Shown: piece by piece, positions 1 through 5,453 of the stretch
How the letters are laid out: the number at the start of each line of letters is the position of its first letter
Numbering within the stretch: the stretch's first letter is position 1
NCBI GenBank assembly: GCA_947456005.1
Contig: CANGRP010000175.1
Location: 1 to 5,453 of the forward strand
Length of the DNA stretch: 5,453 bases
From: Caulobacteraceae bacterium
Lineage (GTDB): Bacteria > Pseudomonadota > Alphaproteobacteria > Caulobacterales > Caulobacteraceae
Direction: 5' to 3'
Position numbers and translations under genes: made by a program
The notes under the pieces: model-generated
Seen by the model: only the letters and a program-made list of their open reading frames with translations
Told to the model about the DNA's origin: nothing
The model's database searches: none

Positions 1-554
1 AACAGAGTGATCCCGTCCTTGTCGCCGGGCTTGCCGGAGGTGCGCGCGGAGACCACCAGCAGGTTGGCGGCCAGGCCCTCAATGACGAAGGTCTTGGTCC
101 CGGACAGGCTGTACCCGGCGCCGGACTTGGTCGCGGCCAGGGCGACTTTTTCCGGGGCGTGGTGCGGGCCCTCGTCCACCGCCAGGGCGCCGACCACGGA
201 GCCGTCGGCGATCTTCGGCAGCCACTCGGACTTCTGGGCGTCAGAGCCGCCCAGCACCAGAGCCGAGGCCGCGCCGACGCCCGAGGCGATGAGTGGCGAG
301 GCGGTCAGGGTCCGGCCCAGTTCCTCGAGGATAAGGCCTATGGACAGGTAGCCGAAGGCCGAGCCGCCGTATTCCTCGGGGATGATCACCCCGGCCCAGC
401 CCATCTCGGCCATCTCGTTCCAGGCGTTGACGTCGTATCCGATCTCGACGCCGGAATCGCGCATCTTGCGGAAGGCGGTGACCGGGCTCTTTTCCTGGGT
501 CCAGCTCTTCGCGGCGTCGCGGAGCATGCTCTGTTCTTCGTTCAGAACGGCCAT
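1..554 (-). CDS. Small-type acyl-CoA dehydrogenase, likely non-catalytic partner subunit (E; 3' end outside window)
   Basis: This frame is open from an ATG at 554 to the window edge, giving 184 residues of what is usually a protein of about 380. It begins MAVLNEEQSMLRDAAKSW, a typical ACAD N-terminal helix. It continues with GWAGVIIPEEYGGS (about 52-65) and ILEELGR (75-81), both standard family landmarks. The FAD loop, normally (T/S)EPxxGSD, is replaced around 125-138 by AVDEGPHHAPEKVA. The KxW(I/T)(T/S) flavin motif is replaced by GTKTFVIEG (152-160). Such losses are known in small subunits of two-subunit ACADs (PimD, FadE27 and FadE29 types), whose flavin site is completed by the large subunit. 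I infer a partner role for one or more of the four upstream large paralogs, from which it lies 36 bp downstream. The catalytic C-terminal half is not visible, so activity cannot be judged. The family call is firm; the helper role is inference. Confidence 0.88.
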   Translation of the reverse strand, partial: MAVLNEEQSMLRDAAKSWTQEKSPVTAFRKMRDSGVEIGYDVNAWNEMAEMGWAGVIIPEEYGGSAFGYLSIGLILEELGRTLTASPLIASGVGAASALVLGGSDAQKSEWLPKIADGSVVGALAVDEGPHHAPEKVALAATKSGAGYSLSGTKTFVIEGLAANLLVVSARTSGKPGDKDGITL

Positions 555-563
555 TTCAGTTGA

Positions 564-568
564 TCCTT
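564..568 (-). promoter_or_regulatory. Ribosome binding site of small subunit gene E
   Basis: The transcribed strand reads AAGGA, 9 nt before the ATG at 554. It supports that start and independent translation of E after the upstream gene ends at 591. The match to the Shine-Dalgarno consensus is moderate. Confidence 0.6.
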
Positions 569-590
569 AATCTCGTCGTGTCGGTGGGTG

Positions 591-1796
591 TCAGTTGTGC
601 TGGGTGAGGTCGGGCAGGCCGAGGATGCGCTTGGAGATGATGTTGCTCTGCACCTCCTGGCTGCCGCCGTAGATCGTGAAGGCCTTGCCGCCCAGCCAGC
701 CGCGGACGGCGCCAAGCTCCTCGGGCTTGAAGGCGTCGCCTTCCCAGCCCAGGCCCTGGTGACCCATGATCTCGAGGGTCAACTCGTGACGCATCTGCAT
801 CCAGCTGGTGCCGGCGTTCTTCATGATCGAGGTCGCCGCGCTGGGACCGGAATTGCCCTTGCTCTCCAGCATGGCGCGCACGGCGGTCTGCTGGAAGGAA
901 CGGCCCTCGATCTCATGTTGGACGACGCGGGTGCGAAGGTCCGGATCGGCGATCCGGCCCTGGTCGTCCACGCCGACATACTCGCGGGCCAGGTCCACCA
1001 GGGACCGGCCGCCCATGCCGCCGCCGCCTCCGGCGCCGGACAGGCCGCCGCGCTCATGCTGCAGGAGACGCTTGGCGATGGTCCAGCCGCCGTTCAAAGG
1101 CCCGACGAGGTTCTTCTTCTCGGCGCGGGCGTCGGTGAAGAAGGTCTCGCAGAAGGGCGAGGAGCCGGCGATCAGCTTGATCGGACGCACTTCGACGCCC
1201 GGCTGGTGCATGCTGAAGAGGACGAAGGAGATGCCCTCATGCTTCTTCGAGGTGTCGGTCCGCACCAAGCAGAAGCACCAGTCGGCGTATTGGGCGCCTG
1301 ACGTCCAGATCTTCTGGCCGTTGATCAGGAAGTGGTCGCCCTTGTCCTCAGCCCGGGTCTGCAGGGCCGCCAGGTCCGAACCGGCGCCCGGCTCGGAGAA
1401 GCCCTGGCACCACTGGACGTCGCCGCGGCAGATCAGCGGGATGTGCTCCAGCTTCTGGTCCTCGGTGCCGTACTCCAGCAAGGTCGGGCCGAACATCATC
1501 ACGCCCATGCCGCCGATCGGGTTGTAGGCGCCGGCGCGGCCGAACTCCTGCTGGATCACCCGGGCCTCGGCGCTCGAAAGGCCGCCGCCGCCGTATTGCT
1601 TCGGCCAGGTGGGGGTGCCCCAGCCCTTGGACCCGACCGCCTTGCGCCAGGCTTCCTGGGCCTCGCTCGGCTTGGCGCGCTCCTCGCGCATCATCGGGTT
1701 GGGCCGGCCCTTCAGCTCGGCGGGGAAATTGGCCTCGACCCACTCGCGCACTTCCTTGCGGAAGGCCTCCGGATCGCCGCCTCCAAAGTCTGCCAT
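591..1796 (-). CDS. Large-type acyl-CoA dehydrogenase, paralog A
   Basis: This 401-residue protein is full length for FadE26/PimC-type large ACAD subunits. It should oxidise an acyl-CoA to the 2,3-enoyl-CoA using FAD in the cytoplasm. Visible landmarks are KGWGTPTWPKQYGGGG (57-72), the FAD loop GFSEPGAGSD (132-141), QKIWTS (161-166), HEGISF (186-191), SPFCETFFTD (213-222) and NGGW (235-238). The medium-chain ACAD catalytic glutamate position is glycine here (YGGS, 376-379). Glu248 in LLQHER is the likely base, as in isovaleryl-CoA dehydrogenase. A glycine-rich stretch (254-263) follows it directly. The start is supported by MADFG, shared with B and C, and by a strong AAGGAG site. It lies 26 bp after B and 36 bp before E. 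It is closest to B: I count 20 differences over 122 aligned residues (128-249). The substrate is unknown. Confidence 0.93.
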   Translation of the reverse strand: MADFGGGDPEAFRKEVREWVEANFPAELKGRPNPMMREERAKPSEAQEAWRKAVGSKGWGTPTWPKQYGGGGLSSAEARVIQQEFGRAGAYNPIGGMGVMMFGPTLLEYGTEDQKLEHIPLICRGDVQWCQGFSEPGAGSDLAALQTRAEDKGDHFLINGQKIWTSGAQYADWCFCLVRTDTSKKHEGISFVLFSMHQPGVEVRPIKLIAGSSPFCETFFTDARAEKKNLVGPLNGGWTIAKRLLQHERGGLSGAGGGGGMGGRSLVDLAREYVGVDDQGRIADPDLRTRVVQHEIEGRSFQQTAVRAMLESKGNSGPSAATSIMKNAGTSWMQMRHELTLEIMGHQGLGWEGDAFKPEELGAVRGWLGGKAFTIYGGSQEVQSNIISKRILGLPDLTQHN

Positions 1797-1803
1797 GAAA
1801 CCT

Positions 1804-1809
1804 CTCCTT
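1804..1809 (-). promoter_or_regulatory. Ribosome binding site of paralog A
   Basis: The transcribed strand reads AAGGAG, a perfect Shine-Dalgarno core, 7 nt before the ATG at 1796. It is the best site in the window and fixes the start of A. It lies in the 26-bp gap after B. Confidence 0.75.
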
Positions 1810-1822
1810 CAGAAAAACGGGC

Positions 1823-3031
1823 TCAGCGCGACTGTGTCAGGTCGGGCAGGCCAAGAATGCGCTTGGATATGATGTTGCTCTGGACCTCGTTCGACCCGCC
1901 ATAGATCGAGCCGGCCTTCCCGGAGAGCCAGCCCCGCACAGCTGAAAGCTCCTCTGGAGCGAAGTCGGCGCCTTCCCAGCCCAGCCCCCGGTGGCCCATG
2001 AACTCCAGGGTCAGCTCCGCCCGGTCCTGGGCGATCTTCATGTTGGCGTTCTTCATGATCGAGGTCGTGGCGCTCGGCCCGGCGTTGCCGCGGGATTCCA
2101 GGGCGGCCCGGCGGACCGTGGCCTGCAGGGCCGCCTGGTCCATCTCGTTCATGATGATGCGTGTGCGAAGGTCCGGGTCCGCCAGGCGACCCTGGTCGTC
2201 CTCGCCCACATAGGTCTTGGCCAGCTGGCCCAGTATGACCTTCTGGGCAGGACCGCGGCGGGCCCCGTCCATGCCGCTGCGCTCGTGCTGCAGCAGGCGC
2301 TTGGCCACCGACCAGCCGCCATTGAGCGGGCCGACCAGATCGTCCTTGGGCACCTTCACGTCGGTGATGAAGGTCTCGCAGAAGGGCGAGTTGCCGGCGA
2401 TCAGCCGGATCGGGCGGACCTCGACGCCGGGCTGGCGCATCGAGAAGACCACGAAGGAGATGCCCTCGTGCTTCTTGGTGGTGTCCGTGCGGACCAGGCA
2501 GAAGATCATGTCCGCCCACTGGGCGCCGGAGGTCCAGATCTTCTGGCCGTTGACCAGGAAGTGGTCGCCCTTGTCCTCGGCCCGGGTCTGGAGCGAGGCC
2601 AGATCCGACCCCGCGCCCGGCTCCGAGAAGCCCTGGCACCAGCGGACGCGGCCGTGGACGATGTCGGGGATATACTTCTGCTTCTGGGCCTCGGTCCCGT
2701 ACTCCAGGAGGGTCGGACCAAACATGCTCACGCCCATGCCGACGATGGGGTTCACGGCGCCGACGGCCGCCATTTCCTGCTGAAGTACGCGGGCCTGCTC
2801 ACGGGAAAGGCCGCCTCCGCCGTACTGAGCCGGCCAGGTCGGGACGCCCCAACCCTTGGCGCCCATGCGCGCTTTCCAGACCGCGAAGTCCCCCTTCGGC
2901 GGCTCCGGGGACAGGACCATCGCCTCCAGGGCGGCGAGATCCTTGCGCAGGGAGACGGGGAAATTCGCCTCCAGCCAGTCGCGGGCCTCGGTGCGGAAGC
3001 CATCGAGTCCACTGTCGCCAAAATCGGCCAT
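1823..3031 (-). CDS. Large-type acyl-CoA dehydrogenase, paralog B
   Basis: This 402-residue FAD-dependent ACAD has the same architecture as A. Landmarks are KGWGVPTWPAQYGGGG (59-74), GFSEPGAGSD (134-143), QKIWTS (163-168), SPFCETFITD (215-224) and NGGW (237-240). The putative base is Glu250 in LLQHER. The usual C-terminal catalytic Glu position is glycine (YGGS, 377-380). Its C-terminal end, SKRILGLPDLTQ, is shared with A and differs from C and D, so A and B look like the youngest pair. Two features set B apart: ADMIF replaces ADWCF, found in the other three copies, next to the flavin motif; and the loop after Glu250 is basic (GARRGPAQK) instead of glycine-rich. The start is supported by MADFG and an upstream AGGGAG. 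It follows C after an unusual 69-bp AT-rich gap, so it might also be transcribed separately. Substrate unknown. Confidence 0.93.
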   Translation of the reverse strand: MADFGDSGLDGFRTEARDWLEANFPVSLRKDLAALEAMVLSPEPPKGDFAVWKARMGAKGWGVPTWPAQYGGGGLSREQARVLQQEMAAVGAVNPIVGMGVSMFGPTLLEYGTEAQKQKYIPDIVHGRVRWCQGFSEPGAGSDLASLQTRAEDKGDHFLVNGQKIWTSGAQWADMIFCLVRTDTTKKHEGISFVVFSMRQPGVEVRPIRLIAGNSPFCETFITDVKVPKDDLVGPLNGGWSVAKRLLQHERSGMDGARRGPAQKVILGQLAKTYVGEDDQGRLADPDLRTRIIMNEMDQAALQATVRRAALESRGNAGPSATTSIMKNANMKIAQDRAELTLEFMGHRGLGWEGADFAPEELSAVRGWLSGKAGSIYGGSNEVQSNIISKRILGLPDLTQSR

Positions 3032-3039
3032 CAGAAATA

Positions 3040-3045
3040 CTCCCT
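3040..3045 (-). promoter_or_regulatory. Ribosome binding site of paralog B
   Basis: The transcribed strand reads AGGGAG, 8 nt before the ATG at 3031, inside the AT-rich gap. It supports the chosen start together with the MADFG N-terminus shared with A and C. Confidence 0.65.
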
Positions 3046-3061
3046 AAAATTCAATATCTTA

Positions 3062-3082
3062 TCTGTAATCATACCATACAGA
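3062..3082. repeat. Perfect inverted repeat, 6-bp arms with 9-nt spacer
   Basis: TCTGTA (3062-3067) and TACAGA (3077-3082) are exact reverse complements around a 9-nt spacer, making a 21-bp dyad. This size suits a dimeric repressor. It sits 31 bp upstream of the ATG of B and overlaps the only -10-like hexamer in the gap. No second copy was seen in the other gaps. Confidence 0.5.
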
Positions 3083-3100
3083 GGCAGTTACGCGAGTCGG

Positions 3101-4312
3101 TTATTTCGGATCCGGGAGGCCCAGAACCCGCTTGGAGACGACGTTCAGGTTGATCTCCGAGGTCCCGCCCTCGATGGAGTTCGCCTTGGCCCTCAGCCAG
3201 GTTCGCACCGCGGCCAGTTCGGGGGAGGAGAAGCCCTCGCCCTCCCAGCCCAACCCCGCAGTCCCCAGGGACTCGACGATCAGTTCGTTGCGCTCCTGGG
3301 CGATCTTGGCCCCGGCGTACTTCATGATCGAGGTGACCGCGGACGGGCCCTGGTTGGACTTGGACTCATCCGCCGCCCGGCGGACAGTCTGCTGGAAGGC
3401 CTGGGTCTCCATCAGATGATCGACGATCCGGCGACGAAGGTCGGGATCGGCGAGGCGCCCGTCCTCGTCGACGCCCACATAATCCAGCGCCGCCTCACGG
3501 ACGGTGAGGGCCGCCAACGGGGCGCCGATCGATCCGCCGCCCAGGCCGGCGGAGATGTTGTCCCGCTCAAACTGGAGCAGGCGCTTGGCCACGGTCCAGC
3601 CCCCGTTCAGCGGACCGAAGAGCTGGTCCTTGGGCGCCTTCACGTCGGTGAAGAAGGTCTCGCAGAAGGGCGAAGTGCCGTTGATCAGCTTGATCGGGCG
3701 GACCTCGACCCCGGGCGCGCGCATGTCGATCAGGACGAACGAGATGCCCTCATGCTTCTTGCTCGTGACCGTCCGCACCAGGCAGAAGCACCAGTCGGCG
3801 ATGTTGGCGCCCGAGGTCCAGATCTTCTGGCCGTTCACCAGCCAGTGGTCGCCCTTGTCCTCGCAGCGGGTCTGAAGGGAGGCGAGGTCCGAGCCCGAAC
3901 CCGGCTCTGAATAGCCCTGGCACCAGCGGACCGAGCCGTTGACGATGCCGGGCATGTGCTGGCGCATGAGGGCCTCGGTCCCGTACTCCAGGAGGGTCGG
4001 CCCGAACATCATCACGCCCATGCCGCCGATGGGGTTCCGGGCCCCGATCCGCGCCATCTCCTCGGCCAGGACCCGGGCCTTGGCGCGGGACAGGCCGCCG
4101 CCGCCGTAGGCCGCCGGCCAGGTGGGGACGCCCCAGCCCTTGGCCCCCATGCGCTCGCGCCAGAGGCGGGCGTCGTCGCCCTCCTTGCCGCCGCCCATGG
4201 CCGCCATCTGGGCTGCAGGGTCCGCCGCAAGGGCCTTGGGAAAGTTCTCATCCAGCCAGGTCTTGGCCTCCGTCCGGAAGCCCTCGAGGTCTTCGCCGCC
4301 GAAATCCGCCAT
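3101..4312 (-). CDS. Large-type acyl-CoA dehydrogenase, paralog C
   Basis: This 403-residue FAD-dependent ACAD is full length for the family. Landmarks are KGWGVPTWPAAYGGGG (58-73), GYSEPGSGSD (133-142), QKIWTS (162-167), SPFCETFFTD (214-223) and NGGW (236-239). The likely catalytic base is Glu249 in LLQFER. At the C-terminus it has IEGGTSE (379-385) where A and B have IYGGS; a glutamate is present but one position early relative to the medium-chain ACAD YEG motif. C is mosaic: residues 58-113 resemble A and B, including a 19-residue stretch (95-113) identical to A, while its last 40 residues resemble D. RTVTSKK carries Val where the other copies have Asp. The start is supported by MADFG and an upstream AGGAAAGG. 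It follows D after 42 bp and precedes B by 69 bp. Substrate unknown. Confidence 0.93.
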   Translation of the reverse strand: MADFGGEDLEGFRTEAKTWLDENFPKALAADPAAQMAAMGGGKEGDDARLWRERMGAKGWGVPTWPAAYGGGGLSRAKARVLAEEMARIGARNPIGGMGVMMFGPTLLEYGTEALMRQHMPGIVNGSVRWCQGYSEPGSGSDLASLQTRCEDKGDHWLVNGQKIWTSGANIADWCFCLVRTVTSKKHEGISFVLIDMRAPGVEVRPIKLINGTSPFCETFFTDVKAPKDQLFGPLNGGWTVAKRLLQFERDNISAGLGGGSIGAPLAALTVREAALDYVGVDEDGRLADPDLRRRIVDHLMETQAFQQTVRRAADESKSNQGPSAVTSIMKYAGAKIAQERNELIVESLGTAGLGWEGEGFSSPELAAVRTWLRAKANSIEGGTSEINLNVVSKRVLGLPDPK

Positions 4313-4320
4313 CTGTCCCG

Positions 4321-4328
4321 CCTTTCCT
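4321..4328 (-). promoter_or_regulatory. Ribosome binding site of paralog C
   Basis: The transcribed strand reads AGGAAAGG, 8 nt before the ATG at 4312, in the 42-bp gap after D. A GTTTTTC run lies just upstream (4329-4335); the same heptamer lies at nearly the same distance before the start of A (1812-1818). Confidence 0.6.
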
Positions 4329-4348
4329 GAAAAACCGTCCGTTCGCCG

Positions 4349-4367
4349 CGACCCCTAGGCGGGGTCG
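4349..4367 (-). other. Hairpin spanning the stop codon of paralog D
   Basis: The transcript can form a 7-bp stem, CGACCCC with GGGGTCG, around a 5-nt loop GCCTA; the TAG stop of D (4355-4357) lies partly in the loop. A run of five U residues occurs only 14 nt after the stem, too far for a standard intrinsic terminator. It may act in mRNA processing or 3'-end protection between D and C, or be chance in GC-rich DNA. Confidence 0.4.
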
Positions 4368-5453
4368 GGAAGCCCCAGCACCCGCTTGGAGATCACGTTG
4401 AGGTTGACCTCCGAGCTGCCGCCCTCGATCGAGTTGGCCTTGGCCCTGAGCCAGCCGCGCACCGCGCCGATTTCCTGGGGCGCATAGTCCTCGCCGGTCC
4501 AGCCCAGGCCCTTGCTGCCCATCATCTCCACGACCAGTTCAGAGCGCTCCTGGGCGAAGCTCGCCACCGCGTACTTGATGATCGAGGTCGCCGCCGAGGG
4601 GCCGTTGGAGGCCTTGGACTCCGCCTCGATGCGGCGGATCGTCTTGTAGAAGCAGTCGAAGTCCATCTTGTTGCGGGTGATCCGGGTGCGCAGGTCCGTA
4701 TCGGAGAGGGCCCCTGTCTCGTCAGTCCCGACATAGTTGCGGGCCATGACGCCGAGGTCACTGGAGGAGCCGCCCGCGCTCTCGCCGGGACCGAAACCGC
4801 CGGAGATGTTCTGGCGCTCGTACTGCAGGAGGCGCTTGGCGATCTGCCAGCCGCCATTGACCTGGCCCACCAGGTTCTCCTTGGGGATCTTTACGTCGGT
4901 GAAGAAGGTCTCGCAGAAGGGGCTTTCCCCGGAGATCAGCTGGATCGGCCGGGTCTCGACCCCCGGCGACTTCATGTCGATGAGCACGAAGGAAATGCCC
5001 TCGTGCTTCTTGGAAGTGTCGGTGCGCACCAGGCAGAAGCACCAGTCGGCCTTGTTGGCGTAGCTGGTCCAGATCTTCTGGCCATTGATCAGCCAGTGAT
5101 CGCCCTTGTCCTCGCAGCGGGTCTGCAGGGAGGCCAGGTCCGATCCTGCGCCGGGCTCGGAGTAGCCCTGGCACCAGCGGGCCTCTCCGCGGATGATCCG
5201 CGGCAGGTGCTCCAGCTTCTGGGCCTCGTTGGCGTACTCCAGAAGCACGGGCCCCAGCATCCAGAGGCCGAAGGACGACAGGGGCGTGCGATACCGCCCG
5301 CGGGCCAGTTCCTGCTCGAGGACCCGGGCCTGTTCCGGCGACAGCCCGCCGCCGCCGTAGGCCGCCGGCCAGGTCGGCGCGGTCCAGCCCTTCTCGGCGA
5401 CCCGCCGCATCCAGACGATCTGGGGGTCCTCAGAGCCGATGAAGGGCCGCCCG
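4355..5453 (-). CDS. Large-type acyl-CoA dehydrogenase, paralog D (5' end outside window)
   Basis: The frame is open from the window edge to a TAG at 4355, giving 365 residues. By comparison with C about 37 N-terminal residues are missing, so the ATG at 5410 is an internal methionine: GRPFIGSEDPQIVW precedes it in frame and aligns with the variable region of C. Landmarks are PTWPAAYGGGG, GYSEPGAGSD, QKIWTSYA, SPFCETFFTD and NGGW. The likely base is the Glu in LLQYER (codon 4817-4819). The C-terminus has SIEGGSSEVN, like C. D is the most divergent copy N-terminally: SSFGLWMLGPVLLEYANE replaces the GGMGV(M/S)MFGPTLLEYGTE form. It also has Tyr after WTS where A-C have Gly, which is the commoner form in this family as I recall it. 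It is the first gene of the visible array, 42 bp before C. Substrate unknown. Confidence 0.92.
   Translation of the reverse strand, partial: GRPFIGSEDPQIVWMRRVAEKGWTAPTWPAAYGGGGLSPEQARVLEQELARGRYRTPLSSFGLWMLGPVLLEYANEAQKLEHLPRIIRGEARWCQGYSEPGAGSDLASLQTRCEDKGDHWLINGQKIWTSYANKADWCFCLVRTDTSKKHEGISFVLIDMKSPGVETRPIQLISGESPFCETFFTDVKIPKENLVGQVNGGWQIAKRLLQYERQNISGGFGPGESAGGSSSDLGVMARNYVGTDETGALSDTDLRTRITRNKMDFDCFYKTIRRIEAESKASNGPSAATSIIKYAVASFAQERSELVVEMMGSKGLGWTGEDYAPQEIGAVRGWLRAKANSIEGGSSEVNLNVISKRVLGLPDPA

Larger units (their letters stand above)
3032..3100 (-). promoter_or_regulatory. AT-rich intergenic gap between C and B with inverted repeat; possible internal promoter or operator
   Basis: This is the longest gap in the window and the only AT-rich stretch: 27 G or C in 69 bases (39%) against a GC-rich background. 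It contains a perfect 6-bp inverted repeat, TCTGTA and TACAGA, separated by 9 nt (3062-3082). A -10-like TATGAT lies inside it on the transcribed strand, but I see no convincing -35 element. It could be an operator, perhaps for a TetR-type repressor, or simply a relaxed spacer. It has no U-tract after the stem, so it is not a classical terminator. Confidence 0.35.
591..5453 (-). repeat. Tandem array of four paralogous ACAD genes (direct repeats of about 1.23-1.28 kb)
   Basis: The four genes are direct repeats at DNA level over their conserved cores. The 17-mer gtccagatcttctggcc occurs once in each, starting at 1303, 2532, 3816 and 5067, so the unit spacing is 1229, 1284 and 1251 bp. A second shared 17-mer, aaggtctcgcagaaggg, starts at 1141, 2370, 3654 and 4905. 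These encode the flavin motif QKIWT and the SPFCETF motif. The layout shows serial gene duplication in place, followed by divergence. Exact short direct repeats could allow copy loss or gene conversion. Confidence 0.85.

Noticed and set aside
588..1904. Plus-strand open frames at 588-1301, 808-1527 and 1332-1904.
   Set aside because: They are antisense shadows of paralog A with biased composition and no family motif.
1809..2639. Minus-strand frame of 276 codons inside B in another reading frame.
   Set aside because: It lies almost wholly inside B, is Pro/Gly/Arg-rich and has no motif; B in its own frame carries all ACAD landmarks.
3032..3100. Intrinsic terminator after C.
   Set aside because: The inverted repeat stem is short and AT-rich and is not followed by a U-tract on the transcribed strand.
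1991..3910. Long plus-strand open frame of 639 codons antisense to B and C.
   Set aside because: It crosses two well-supported ACAD genes on the opposite strand, and its translation is low-complexity (rich in Ala, Gly, Leu, Arg and His) with no recognisable domain. Long antisense frames are expected in GC-rich DNA.
4355..5410. Starting paralog D at the ATG at 5410.
   Set aside because: The frame continues upstream to the window edge, and the extra residues align with the same region of C, so the true start lies outside the window.
591..5453. Reading the four large copies as inactive because they lack YEG.
   Set aside because: All four retain the LLQxER glutamate plus FAD-loop motifs with intact frames, which fits an alternative-base ACAD type.

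Overview
The window is a dense, GC-rich (clearly above 60% by eye) bacterial locus with all its genes on the minus strand. It is an array of acyl-CoA dehydrogenase (ACAD) genes. In transcription order, from high to low coordinates, there are four paralogous large-type ACADs of about 400 residues: D at 4355-5453 (5' end outside the window), C at 3101-4312, B at 1823-3031 and A at 591-1796. A fifth, different, short-type ACAD (E) follows at 1-554, with its 3' end outside the window. Gaps are 42, 69, 26 and 36 bp, each with a Shine-Dalgarno-like stretch before the next ATG, so the set looks like one operon. No other gene family, RNA gene, mobile element or CRISPR array was found.

Base composition, codon use and protein style suggest an alphaproteobacterium (Caulobacterales or Sphingomonadales would fit). 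This is an impression, not a determination.

The proteins resemble the two-subunit ACADs that work as large plus small subunit pairs, such as PimC/PimD of dicarboxylate degradation and FadE26/FadE27 or FadE28/FadE29 of actinobacterial sterol side-chain degradation. The four large proteins keep the FAD-loop motif SEPGxGSD and a KIWTS motif. They lack glutamate at the medium-chain ACAD catalytic position (YEG reads YGG or EGG). A glutamate in a conserved LLQxER motif probably acts as base instead, as in isovaleryl-CoA and long-chain dehydrogenases. The small protein has lost the FAD-loop motif, as expected of a helper subunit.

The most interesting point is the layout: four consecutive large subunits followed by one visible small subunit. 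This suggests either a shared small subunit with exchangeable catalytic partners, or further small subunits outside the window. Copy C looks mosaic: A/B-like at its N-terminal side and D-like at its C-terminus. The C-B gap is AT-rich and carries a perfect inverted repeat that could be an operator. A strong hairpin sits across the stop codon of D. The substrate cannot be read from this window; steroid or bile-acid side chains, dicarboxylates and branched or alicyclic acyl-CoAs are all possible.
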